Part shown: positions 22,242 through 34,486 of the stretch, in pieces
Layout: each line of letters opens with the position of its first letter
Position numbering within the stretch: the stretch's first letter is position 1
Assembly (NCBI GenBank): GCA_032719365.1
Contig: CM064867.1
Span: forward strand, 40,511,651 to 40,575,650
Source of the DNA: Prinsepia uniflora
Taxonomy: Eukaryota > Streptophyta > Magnoliopsida > Rosales > Rosaceae
Direction: 5' to 3'
Length of the DNA stretch: 64,000 bases
Program-made: the position numbers and the translations under genes
Notes under the pieces: model-generated
What the model was told of the DNA's origin: nothing
The model's input: only the letters and a program-made list of their open reading frames with translations
The model's database searches: none

Positions 22242-25200
22242 TGTAACGATCCGTCCCAAATTCCTAGATTAGATTAGTGACTAATCACGATTAATGAGGT
22301 TAATCGGTGATTAGTAGAGCGAAATCGGACGAACGGTGCGAAATGACCGTTTTACCCCTGATCGTGGCAAAACGTTGACTTTTCAATCGGGCGGTCAAAT
22401 GGACTTTGACCAATGACCGTGACGTAGTTCGTGATGTCACGAGTTCATATACAGGTGGCACGTTCAATTCCGACGTTCGAGGAAGAAGTTATGACGTGCG
22501 GAAGTTTAGGGGCATATTGGTAATTTTAGTTAAAAGGGCCAAATAGTTGACTTTTTGACCGGGATGTCCGATGGCCGAGGGCCGAAGACCATTACGTAGA
22601 TAAGGATGATATGAATCCATAGGCAGGCGACACACTGAAATCGGACTTCGAACGGGAGAGTTATGGGTCACGGAAGTTCGATTTCATTATGCACGAACTT
22701 CGAGACGGGGACGATTTGGCGAAATCTGATTTGGGCAGATATTTTGGTGGGTCCCATGGATGAGTGACAAGTGTCACTCATCCTATTGGCTAACTCCCCC
22801 AAATTGTGGATCTAATAATAAAATAATATTATTTAATTAATTTTTTAATCAAATCTTAACAACCATTAATCCTAACTATCCATTACCAATTAACCTTTAA
22901 ATCCACACCCTCCATCCCATTTCCCTCTCATCAGCTATCACTCTTCTTTGTTCATCCTCAAACCCAAACCCCCTAACCCATAATCCTCCATTTTCTTCAT
23001 TTTCTTCAAAAACCCAAAACACACACACACCATCACCATTCATTGCTTGTGCGAGCTGAACATGACCGTGAGGTGGTGGAAAGAGGTTGGGGATGGCAGG
23101 CCACGGCCAGCCACGGCGGAGGACACGGCGGGGAGAGAGAACCCGTGGGTGATTTTTCTTTCAAAAATTGAAAATTGATTTTTGTTGTGTTTTAATCAAA
23201 TCTAGGGATTGGGAAATGTTCCTAGAGGTCTTAGGGTTCCTTTAGGATTGTTTTCGAAGGCTTAGATGGCTTGTAACGGCTGTGAACGGCGGAGGTAGTC
23301 ACAGCCGCCATTGATGAACTTGGAAGGTATAATTTTTGAGGGTGTTCTTAGTTTTTAGCACCATAGAACTCTAGGTTAGGGAGAGACGAAGAGAATGGGA
23401 CAAACGGGAACGGTTTTGGTGGCCGGACGGCGGAGAACTGGCCGGGTCAAGCCGCGGGTCACGGCGACCCGGTTACTGGTATTCTGGTCGACCCGCGGGA
23501 GGACAGAGATGACAGGTGACGTCATCCTGCTGACGTCATCATGTCAGGGATGAGGTCAGCATTGTTAGATCTGACAATGTAAGCTGACATGTCAGAAAAT
23601 GGGCCAATAGGAGTGCGACACATGTCACATGTCAGTGCACAGTCAACACTGACATGTCAGTGACTTGGCCCAATCAGGGGCTGACACGTGTCACTGATGT
23701 GGACCAGTACCGTGTTGACACGTGGCACATGTCAGACGGCCACGTGGCACTGACAGAGCAGTGACCTGGACTAATGGGAGCTTGACACGTGGCACCTGTC
23801 AGAGTCTGACATGTCAACTGTCAGATGACGTCAGCATGATGTCATGCTGACGTCAGCAGGTAATGTAGCTGGCGCGTGAAGCCCACGCGCAGCCACTTCA
23901 GGCGGCGCGTGTGGGCGCATGGGGGAGAATTTGGGGATGTGTTCAACAAGTGAAATCTTCTATTCGATGTAACGAACATTTTGGGACAGGTTTTGTGTCA
24001 ATCGGACACCGTCTCGATATGTTACGGGGCATCAGAAGGTTTAGGATCGACTTTAAAAATAGTTAGAAAATTGGGAAAATTATACGGCTTTGGTAGGAGG
24101 TTAATTAAGTAGTTAGTAACCTTCTATTAAAATTTGGACAGGTTTGGGAGTCCCGATGACGGTGATCGGCTCGGGGAGCCGTATGGCACGCAAATCGAGG
24201 CGGCGGCTCGGACGGTCTGTGAGTGGACCTTGTTTTCTAAATTGGTGCATGCATAAATGTTATTATATGTTTTAATTGCTTGTTTGATGATGCCATGGGT
24301 GCATTTGTATGTGGTTACGTATAAGCTCATATTTCGAGGTTTCGGCCTTATACGGTGCTTATACGGGTCTGTATTTCTTTATTGATTTAAATGAACTGGA
24401 TTTGGATTTCAAAAGGATAAACTCAGGTATGAGACTCATTTGGTTTTGTCTCGGGCATATGACCTCAGATTTCGGGCACGGTGCCCAGCTGATGTCCTAT
24501 GTTCGGGCACGAGACCCAGTCACTTTACGGTTTTGATTTCAGGTCTGGGAACCTTAAATGGATTCCCAGGTTCATGACGGTTTATGGGAACCGACATGTT
24601 ACCTGGTTATGTTATTACGGTACATGACGGTTAATGGGAACCGGCATGTTACCTTGCTTATGGATATTATGGATCATGACGGTTCAGGGGAACCGGTCAT
24701 GAATGTTTATGTTATGTATAAATATGTTCATCTACCTTTCTTTACATGTTCTACTATCTCCTCCGGGGAGAGTCGTTGGCCTGGGTGGACCCCGGAGTAG
24801 TCACGGAGCACCGACTGAGTGGAGTCACCCCCCAGTTGGGTTCCTTACTCTCAGGAAGGCTATGATTACTATTACCTCGGGTAGGGTCAGTGGTCTACGG
24901 ACATTGATCTTGACTTGGAGAAGACTCGGATTGAGACCTGGGTAACACGCGCATAGCTTTAGAAACCGTGACAGGATTGGTTGTGTGAATTATATGTATA
25001 TATGATGTATGGTATATGAGATATATGATATGATATATTATGTGTGTTTACACAGGTTTTGGGCAATGGCCCGTATGGTTGGTTCTTTATGGTTTGGGGC
25101 CAGGTCCCTTATGGATTGGGGCAGTGGCTCGTATGGTCGTTTTCATTGTGGTCCTTTCGACCTTGGTTTATATTCTGTTTTGGGCTTAGTTCCCACATAT

Positions 25201-25516
25201 GGTTTCCATTTGGTTAAATGGTTTTCGAATGCATGCATGCTTTTTAGTGAAGGGTACAAATGTCTTCGATAAACTGTTTTTATAAACTCTTTGTTTTGTC
25301 CACTCACAGTTTTTAATGTTTTGACTGCCCTTCAGGTCGACATCGGATGTGGACTATAGCAGAGACCGAGATATCACATACCTCCTCCGGATCCTGGCGT
25401 ACTCTGATAGCCCGGGAGGGCAAAAGGGCGAAAATATCCCTTGTCTGACACTTCGTGTCAGACGGGAGCAGAGACATCCCGCACTAATCTCGGGGGGATT
25501 GGGATGGGTCCTGTCA
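22242..25516 (+). repeat. 5' LTR of the LARD-like element (3275 bp)
   Basis: It starts TGTAACGATCCG and ends GGGTCCTGTCA. It contains the ACGT block (about 22415-22445), a stretch of palindromic ACGT and TGACATGTCA words (about 23500-23865), the CGCG-box inverted repeat (about 23872-23915), GTGAGTGGAC (24219-24228), a three-unit mini-repeat built on 'catgacggtt...gggaacc' (about 24570-24700), TGCATGCAT (about 25229), GTCCACTCAC (25298-25307) and CTTCAG ending at 25335. Confidence 0.92.
23500..23865 (+). promoter_or_regulatory. Dense array of ACGT and TGACATGTCA palindromes
   Basis: Over about 365 bp, words such as TGACGTCA, TGACATGTCA, GACACGTG and CACGTGGC follow each other closely. TGACGTCA and CACGTGGC are the cores of known plant bZIP/bHLH sites. 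Function here is not shown; an origin from a mini-repeat is equally possible. The same array lies at 30143-30495 in the 3' LTR. Confidence 0.6.
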
Positions 25517-25519
25517 ACG

Positions 25520-25531
25520 TGGTATCAGAGC
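25520..25531 (+). other. Primer-binding site (tRNA-iMet) of the LARD-like element
   Basis: A perfect TGGTATCAGAGC placed 3 bp after the 5' LTR end. Confidence 0.93.
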
Positions 25532-27177
25532 ATGGTTGCTCATGTTACTCTGAATTCCAGAGCATATTTTACGCATTACTCTGTACGCAGGTCGAGGATG
25601 TGATATCTCAATGGGCTACAGTTCGTGGTCAACCTGATATTGGGGTGCCGGTACGATAGTTAGTAGGTTTGAATCGTGGAACGTCTTGGTTTGGCACTAG
25701 ATGTCGGGGTTGCCATAGTTCTGTCGGGATTGACAGTGTGGAGCCCTACGAATGGTGAACGTAGTATTACGTTAGAGTTTTGGATCGTGAGACGGTTAGT
25801 CGGTTTCGTGAAATCCTAGTTGGATTGACGGTATGATTGGATTGACGTCCTTACGATGTCAAGAACGAGGGGTCGGTCAGATTGTTGATTTTACTGCTTT
25901 TCGCAGTTGGGTTCTGAGGAACTCTAGTTAGTGATTGTGGAACCCTACCTTGGGTGTATGGTTCAGAAATGTGAGTTGACGAGTGGTGTGACTTTGACGA
26001 CTATTCGAATTTGGGTTCGTTAGTCGGTCTAGTCATGTCAGCTTGTGTTGGGACTGCACTCTGCAGTCGGGGTTGTACTTATCGGTTAGACCTAGTAGGT
26101 TGTCGTGCCACATTAGTTGTGATGGATTGTTGGTACAACTACGGTCATGGATGACCTGGTAGACGACATTGGGTTAGTCGGGTTACGACTGGTAGAGTTT
26201 GATTTGGACAAGTTATCAGGGTTGGAACTTGTCGATGGAATCCCGTAGCGGGGATACAGTGTAGTTAGCACGATCGATTGATTCCGTTAGACGCGAATCT
26301 TGATTGTGATGTCTGGTAGTTAGGTCTGCACGAGTGTGTGGCAGGCGCTACTACCGAGAGTGTTTGTAGTTACAGTTGTTGGGAATCCGGGACGTTCAGG
26401 GGACGTTTCCTTTTCCCGTATGAGATGTCAGGGTGACTGTACCCAGAGTTGTTGGGTACGAGGGAGGCAGAGTTTCTCCAATATGAGTAGAGGTACGGGA
26501 TCGTCATTCAGTATGAGTGGAGATCCAGGGTTGTCAGATTTGCACCATGTGTGCCGATGCTGATACGGATACTAGTGTGGATGCTTGTGTGCTGATACTA
26601 GTGTTAGTGATAGTGCGTTGGTACTGGTACTCGTGCTGGTGCTGGTGCCGGTAATTATGGGGACGGTGAGTCACAGATCGAGATGTGACTTCGTCGTGAT
26701 GGGCATAAGTTTGGTATCTGTGGTTCCATAGTGGATCTCAGACAGAGTTAAATTAGTTAGGGGACACGTGGTTGATGTTTGGGTATGTTGTTTCCAATCT
26801 TGTTGGAATTTCGGAATCGCGATAGGTTGCGATAGAGGTGACGAGTGGAATGTGGGCTTTCCGCATTAGTAATGAGTATTTCGAAGTTAGGTGACTGAGA
26901 TTTCTCATTTTCTGCTTGGTGGCAAACGGTGTTAGGTTACATGACGCGGTGAGTGCAGCGAGTGTTGTTTGCATTCACGTAGATTGGGTTTTGATGTCAT
27001 CGTGGTGGATCATCCTTGATTTTCCTCGGTGGAATGACAAGGATTGATACGAGGTAATCTGTGAGAACCCACAGTCTCGGCGTGTCTCGTCGTTGACTGA
27101 TCTGTTTAGATGTGGGAATTGGTTTAGGACTTTGGGTATCGCTATGGATCTGGATCGTGATCTTGATGATCGAGATA

Positions 27178-27748
27178 GGTAGAGAGTTTATTACTCTTAC
27201 TGGGATGTTTGAGTTGAGGATGATGGGACTGAACTTCTTTTCGAGGTAAATCCCATATGGCTTACTACTCACCTGAGTAGTTTTCCGATGAGTAGATTTC
27301 TGACGTAGTCGGATATGGTCAGCCTTAGAGTTGTGTTGAAGTCGTGATTGGCTTTCTATGAAGTCAATCGATGGTAATAAGGTAATCGGTTGAGCAGGTA
27401 ACCGAGAGGTTCAGTTTTGGTACATCTCGGTAGACGAGACCAATATTTCGAGTTTTGGAGAGTTTATGGTAGAGAGTTTATTACTCTTACTGGGATGTTT
27501 GAGTTGAGGATGATGGGACTGAACTTCTTTTCGAGGTAAATCCCATATGGCTTACTACTCACCTGAGTAGTTTTCCGATGAGTAGATTTCTGACGTAGTC
27601 GGATATGGTCAGCCTTAGAGTTGTGTTGAAGTCGTGATTGGCTTTCTATGAAGTCAATCGATGGTAATAAGGTAATCGGTTGAGCAGGTAATCGAGAGGT
27701 TCAGTTTTGGTACATCTCGGTAGACGAGACCAATATTTCGAGTTTTGG
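27178..27748 (+). repeat. Tandem duplication, 290-bp period, nearly identical copies
   Basis: Copy one is 27178-27467 and copy two is 27468 to about 27748. They begin GGTAGAGAGTTTATTACTC and both reach 'atatttcgagttttgga'. I saw one difference (gtaaCcgag versus gtaaTcgag). The high identity means the duplication is recent, or that this is an assembly artefact. Confidence 0.9.
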
Positions 27749-28876
27749 AATCAGATTGCTGGATGACGATTCATGATTTGATTTTGGAACTTGAAAAAGG
27801 ATTTCTGGATTTGGGTTTTGGAATCGGATTCTGGGTGACGATTCAGGATTTGATTCTAGAGGTCGACTGTGGATTTTCTTTTATGGATTTGGGTTCGGAA
27901 TGGTTATTCCAAATGCTAGCTTACGGAATAATAATTTTGGATTCGAATTTGGACATGATTAGGGATATGATTTCTGGGTTTGGATCCGGACTTTCTTACG
28001 AAATTGTGGATTCGGATTCGGATTTAGAAACGGATGATGGATCGGAGTTTCGGTTTGTCTAATGCTGGATTGGACAAATGAACTCCATAATTGAAACGTG
28101 ATTGGCTACGCCCTAGATGGTTGTAAGCTGATTGATGGGTAGATGTACGTACCTTGTATGTTGTTCGAGGTACGATACTGGGAAAACTTATCATGTCTGG
28201 TGACGGTACATAGGTTATACCGTTGGTACGTTGGTGAGCGTGTTGGTAGCCGGATTGGTTCTGATACCATTGGATTAGTTGAGGTCGTGAACTGGACATT
28301 GGATACCGTGCATTGGGTCATGGTATTTCTGATTGGTCTAGTTACACACAGGTCGGGTGAATTGTTGGTTAGTGTATACTCAAGTTGAGTAAGCTGGTGG
28401 TCGGTATAACCACGAGTGAGTGTCGTGTTAGTTTTCGACTGACGACTGTCAAGTGGTGACAGTTTGTCGAAGGTGTCAGAGTGGATCGATCAGTGAGGTC
28501 TGATGACTCCCAGTGGGAGAAGACATCAGGATAGTTAGTGGTTGAGCAAGGAACCGTCTAGTTGGTTGTGTCAGTGACTCGGTAGATTTGACAAGTGGTA
28601 TCAATTCGGAGCGTATGACTACTGTCATTCGACGTGGTCGAACGTAGTCGATACGACGAGAGTGTTAGTGGCATGTCTGGTTGCAGACGAGTAAGTATGA
28701 TTCGAGTTAGTTGGTGCACGAGTGTACACGTGTTTCGAGGTCGATTCTACTATCCATGAGGTGGTTGTAGAATCAGGATAGTTGGAGTTTCAAAAACGAA
28801 ACTAATTAAGGAGGGAAGAACGGTTAGTTTGGGTCGGTTGGAATTTCGAGGACGAAATTAATTAAGGAGGGAAGGT

Positions 28877-31800
28877 TGTAACGACCCGTCCCAAATTCCT
28901 AGATTAGATTAGTGACTAATCACGATTAATGAGGTTAATCGGTGATTAGTAGAGCGAAATCGGACGAACGGTGCGAAATGATCGTTTTGCCCATAATCGT
29001 GGCAAAACGTTGACTTTTCAATCGGACGGTCAAATGGACTTTGACCGATGACCGTGACGTAGTTCGGGATGTCACGAGTTCATAGACAGGTGGCACGTTC
29101 AATTCCGACGTTCAAGGAAGATGTTATGACGTGCGGAAGTTTAGGGCATTTTGGTAATTTTAGTTAAAAAGGGCCAAATAGTTGACTTTTGACCGGGATG
29201 TCCGATGGCTGAGGGCCGAAGACCATTACGTAGATAAGGACGGTACGAATCCATAGGCAGGCAACACACTGAAATCGGACTTCGAACGGGAGAGTTATGG
29301 GTCACGGAAGTTCGATTTCACTATGCACGAACTTCGAGACGGGGACGATTTGGCGAAATCTGATTTGGGCAGATATTTTGGTGGGTCCCATGGATGAGTG
29401 ACAAGTGTCACTCATCCTATTGGCTAACTCCCCCAAATTGTGGATCTAATAATAAAATAATATTATTTAGTTAATTTTTTAATCAAATCTTAACAACCAT
29501 TAATCCTAACCATCCATTACCAATTAACCTTTAAATCCACACCCTCCATCCCATCTCCCTCTCATCAGCCATCACTCTTCTTTGTTCATCCTCAAACCCG
29601 AACCCCCTAACCCATAATCCTCCATTTTCTTCATTTTCTTCAAAAACCCAAAACACACACACACCATCACCATTCATTGCTTGTGCAAGCTGAACATGAC
29701 CGTGAGGTGGTGGAAAGAGGTTGGGGATGGCAGGCCACGGCCAGCCACGGCGGAGGACACGGCAGGAAGAGAGAACCCGTGGGTGAGTTTTCTTTCAAAA
29801 ATTGAAAATTGATTTTTGTTGTGTTTTAATCAAATCTAGGGATTGGGAAATGTTCCTAGAGGTCTTAGGGTTCCTTTAGGATTGTTTTCGAAGGCTTAGA
29901 TGGCTTGTAACGGCTGTGAACGGCGGAGGTAGTCACGTCCGCCATTGATGAACTTGGAAGGTATAGTTTTTGAGGGTGTTCTTAGTTTTTAGGGCCATAG
30001 AACTCTAGGTTAGGGAGAGACGAAGAGAATGGGACAAACGGGAACGGTTTTGGTGGCCGGACGGCGGAGAACCAGCCGGGTCAAGCCGCGGGTCACGGTG
30101 ACCCGGTTACTGGTATTCGGGTCGACCCACGGGAGGACAGAGATGACAGGTGACGTCATCCTGCTGACGTCATCATGTCAGGGATGACGTCAGCATTGTC
30201 AGATCTGACAATGTCAGCTGACATGTCAGAAAATGGGCCAATAGTTGTGCGACACGTGTCACATGTCAGTGCACAGTCAGCACTGACATGTCAGTGACTT
30301 GGCCCAATCAGGGGCTGACACGTGTCACCGACGTGGACCAGTGCCGTGATGACACGTGGCACATGTCAGACGGCCACGTGGCACTAACAGAGCAGTGACC
30401 TGGACTAATGGGAGCTTGACATGTGGCACCTGTCAGAGTCTGACATGTCAGACCTGACAGCTGTTAGATGACGTCATGCTGACGTCAGCAGGTACTGTAG
30501 CTGGCGCGTGAAGCCCACGCGCAGCCACTTCAGGCGGCGCGTGTGGGCGCGTGGGGGAGAATTTGGGGATGTGTTCAACATGTGAAATCTTCTATTCGAT
30601 GTAACGAACATTTTGGGACTGGTTTCGTGTCAATCGGACACCGTCTCGATATGTTTCGGGGTATCGGATGGTTTAGGATCGACTTTAAAAATAGTTAGAA
30701 AATCGGGAAAATTATGGGGCTTTGGTAGGAGGTTAATTAAGTAGTTAGTAACCTTCAATTAAAATTTGGACAGGTTTGGGAGTCCCGGTGACGGTGATCG
30801 GCTCGGGGAGCCGTATGGCACGCAAATCGAGGCGGCAGCTCGGACGGTCTGTGAGTGGACCTTGTTTTCTAAATTGTTGCATGCATAAATGTTATTATAT
30901 GTTTTAATTGTTTGTTTGATGATGCCATGGGTGCATTTGTATGTGGTTACGTATAAGTACGTATTTCGAGGTTTCGGCCTTATACGGTGCTTATACGGGT
31001 CTGTATTTCTTTATTTATTTAAATGAACTGGATTTGGATTTCAAATGGATAAACTCGGGTATGAGACCCATTTGGTTTTGTCTCGGGCATATGACCTCAG
31101 ATTTCGGGCACGGTGCCCAACTGATGTCCTATGTTCGGGCACGAGACCTAGTCACTTTACGGTTTTGATTTCAGGTCCGGGAACCTTAAATGGATTCCCA
31201 GGTTCATGACGGTTTATGGGAACCGACATGTTACCTGGTTATCTTATTACGGTACATGACGGTTTATGGGAACCAGCATGTTACCTTGGTTATGGATATT
31301 ATGGATCATGACGGTTCAGGGGAACCGGTCATGAATGTTTATGTTATGTATGTATATGTTCATCTACCTTCCTTTACATGTTCTACTATCTCCTCCGGGG
31401 AGGGTCGTTGGCCTGGGTGGACCCCGGAGTAGTCACGGAGCACCGACTGAGTGGAGTCACCCCCCAGTTGGGTTCCTTACTCTCAGGAAGGCTATGATTA
31501 CTATTACCTCAGGTAGGGTCAGTGGTCTACGGACATTGATCTTGACTTTGAGAAGACTCGGATTGAGACCTGGATAGCACGCGCGTAGCTTTGGAAACCG
31601 TGACAGGATTGGTTGTGTGAATTATATGTATATATGATGTATGGTATATGAGATATATGATATGATATATTATGTGTGTTTACACAGGTTTTGGGCAATG
31701 GCCCGTATGGTTGGTTCTTTATGGTTTGGGGCCAGGTCCCTTATGGATTGGGGCAGTGGCTCGTATGGTCGTTTTCATTGTGGTCCTTTCGACCTTGGTT

Positions 31801-32148
31801 TATATTATGTTTTGGGCTTAGTTCCCACATATGGTTTCCATTTGGTTAAATGGTTTTCGAATGCATGCATGCTTTTTAGTGAAGGGTAAAAATGTCTTCG
31901 ATAAACTGTTTTTATAAACTCTTTGTTTTGTCCACTCACAGTTTTTAATGTTTTGACTGCCCTTCAGGTCGACATCGGATGTGGACTGTAGCAGAGACCG
32001 AGATATCACATACCTCCTCCGGATCCTGGCGTACACTGATAGCCCGGGAGGGCAAAAGGGCTGAAATATCCCTTGTCTGACGCTTCGTGTCAGACGGGAG
32101 CAGGGTCATCCCGCACTAATCCCGGGGGGATTGGGATGGGTCCTGTCA
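28877..32148 (+). repeat. 3' LTR of the LARD-like element (3272 bp)
   Basis: The partner of 22242-25516, with the same boxes in the same order: palindrome stretch about 30143-30495, CGCG inverted repeat about 30503-30555, GTGAGTGGAC 30851-30860, GTCCACTCAC 31930-31939, CTTCAG ending 31967. It ends GGGTCCTGTCA directly before TATCA. Confidence 0.92.
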
Positions 32149-34486
32149 TATCATATATATATATCACATAACCAATCCTGTCACGGTTTCTAAAGCTACG
32201 CGCGTGCTACTCGGGGTCTAAAATCCCAAATCTCCGCAGGGTCCACCCAGGTCAATGTCCGCAGATCAATGACCCTCTCTGGGGGTTACAATCCATAAGC
32301 CTTCCTGAGAGTAAGGTACCCAACGAGGGCGACTCCACTCAGTTAGTGCTCCGTGACTACTTCAGGGTTCACCCATGCCAACGACCCTCCCCGGAGGAGA
32401 CAATCCAAATAGAGGAAGATATATGAAGATCTATATGAAGTCATCCATAAAAATTTTCAAAGGATTCATGCCCTGTCGCCATAAGCCGTCATGAACTAGA
32501 AAATCCATTTAAGGTCCCCGCACCAAAATCATAAACGTGAACTAACTGGGCCTCGTGCCCGAACTCATGACTCAACTGGGCATCGTCACCTATATTTCAA
32601 GGTCAGTCACGATTCCGATCCTAGTGATGGGTGCCACCATCCGTCCAGGACCGCCCTCAATCCTTGTATGTCATCGTGAACGAATCAACCAACGCGACCA
32701 ACCCTAGATCATAGTGCACCCATCACCGATCGATATCCTAAACCGTCAGCACTTCAAATTCTAGCCTCCAGTGGCAGCTTGAAAATAGCATGTGCATTGT
32801 GACCTCTCCGGAAGGAACATATCCCAGTCCGGAGGCGAGCGTCATATCGTCCGTCGCGTTGCACAAAGCACTCGCCGTGACCACGACTCAGACCCGTAGG
32901 TCATCAATAGCCCCACATGCCTGGAAAAAAACCAAATGGGTCTCATGCACGATTCCTTGTTTCTAAATCTGAAATCATTTCGTTTAAACCAACACAGAAA
33001 ACATAAACACGTATAAGCACCGTAAAAGGCTGAAACCTCGAAATACGTGCAAATACGTGAACACACACAAATGCACTCATGGCATAACAAAACATGTTCA
33101 TAAAAGCATATAAAACATTTATGCATGCATCAATTTAGAAAAACAAAGTCCACTCACAGACCGTCCGAGCTGCCACATCGATACGCATGCCATACGGCCC
33201 TCCAAAGCCAATCGCTATCACCGAGACTTCTAAACTTGTTCCAATCGTAATAGAGGGTTACCAACTACTTAAATAACCCCTCACCAAAGCCCCGTAATTT
33301 TTTGGAATATTTAACTATTTTTAAACTCGATCCTAAACGTTCGGACACCCGAAAACCTATCGAAACGATGTCCTATCGACACGACGCCAGTCCCAAAATA
33401 TTCGTTACATAGAATAGATGATTTCGTGTGTTGAAAGCATCCCCAAAAAGTGGGCCATGCACCCACACGCGCCAACAGAAGCCCCTGCGCGTGGGAGCCA
33501 CGCGCTGCTATAGGGATCATCTTCTTCCTTCGGCAGACTGGGTCTGAACGAGTCTGCTGGTTTTCGGTCTGGTCCGACTGGCGGAGTCGGTTCACTCAAT
33601 TTTCTCCCATTTTTTAGTCCGTTTCAATCCCTTTTCAATCCTAATCTTCCTATCTAATTCCTAGGAACCTAACCATATAAAAAGAATGAAGAAAAACGCC
33701 CTAAAACCCTTGGTTCGAATTTCCTTCTCACGGCCCAAATTTCACAGTCGAGGCCTTGGGCTGTTCAGCTGTTCCCCGCCGTCCTAAAACAGTCCTTCAC
33801 CTTCATACAAACCCTATAAGCATCTCATAATCAACCAATATAGCCCCTAACATCTAAAACAACAAAATGAAATTTTGAATCCAAAACCATACCTTGTCGG
33901 GTCTCTGGCCACCGTCCATGGCGGTCAATGCCGTCAGCCCCATCATCACCGTCTCACCTCATCCTCTCTGTTTCATTCATGTGCCACCATCAACGGATTA
34001 GATTTAGGGGGTGTAGGGTGTGGGTTGTTCAAGATGGAAACTGGGTTTCAAGTTTGGTTTGGAAGAACAAAGAAGGTGAGGCTGATGCATGAATGAAAGG
34101 AAGGGGGCAATGGATGGGAGACACTTGTCACTCATCCATTGGGCCACTTCAAAAGATCTAGGGCCACTTAAGTCCAAAAGTTACTCGTTTCGTAAAACGT
34201 GCAATAGTTACGTTAAACTTCCGTGAACCATAACTTTTTCGTCGAACGTCCGAATTGGACGTGCCTCCTGTCTACGAACTCGTATTGACCCGATCTACGT
34301 AACGGTCCTCGGTCCTAGTCCATCTGACTTTCCGGGTCAAAAGTCAACATTTTGCCCTCGTTCAGGGGAAAAATCGTAATTTCGCCCTGAACGTCCGATA
34401 ATCCTCGGCTAATCCCCGATTAGTTTCACTAATCCGTAATTAGTCTTAATTAATCTTGATAATTCGGGACGGGTCATTACAACTAA

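Larger units (their letters stand above)
25517..28876 (+). other. Non-coding interior of the LARD-like element
   Basis: It starts with the primer site and ends with the purine tract. The first 150 bp resemble the start of the interior at 41577-41710 (both have a 'gatgtgat(a/g)tctcaa' phrase and 'ggtacgatag'), so the two belong to related families. No domain of gag, protease, reverse transcriptase or integrase is visible; stops are dense in all frames. It contains a tandem duplication (27178-27748) and a stretch resembling LTR sequence (about 27755-28065). Confidence 0.8.
22242..32148 (+). mobile_element. Complete non-autonomous LTR retrotransposon (LARD-like), 9.9 kb
   Basis: Two long LTRs, 22242-25516 and 28877-32148, enclose a 3.36-kb interior. 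The primer-binding site TGGTATCAGAGC is at 25520-25531, 3 bp after the 5' LTR, and the purine tract is at about 28864-28875. A perfect 5-bp duplication TATCA flanks it (22237-22241 and 32149-32153). The interior has no gag or pol frame that I can recognise. Only the end of a chromovirus-type pol tail survives, the phrase ATTTCGAGGACGAAATTAAT just before the purine tract. Long LTRs with intact signals and a non-coding interior fit a LARD, which would need proteins from a relative. The LTRs look nearly identical over long stretches, so it is the youngest large element here. It sits inside the minus-strand solo LTR. Confidence 0.93.
21827..34481 (-). mobile_element. Minus-strand solo LTR, split by a complete element
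   Basis: The two pieces are 21827-22241 and 32149-34481, about 2.7 kb together. The left end is TGTCAGGACGC (the reverse of the usual ...CCTGACA) and the right end is GGGTCATTACA (the reverse of TGTAATGACCC). The flanks carry a perfect 5-bp duplication ACTAA (21822-21826 and 34482-34486). This proves the two distant pieces are one insertion. The insert between them has its own duplication (TATCA). The partner boxes are at about 22046-22055 and 33149-33158, and the CGCG region at about 33465-33505. No interior remains, so it is a solo LTR. Confidence 0.93.

Noticed and set aside
27745..28062. A 105-codon frame in the LARD-like interior
   Set aside because: The sequence matches LTR sequence elsewhere, is low in complexity and has no homologous domain that I know.
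32100..32250. A long inverted repeat (foldback element) centred at 32148/32149
   Set aside because: It is explained by insertion of a plus-strand element into a minus-strand LTR of a related family; TATCA duplications mark the ends.
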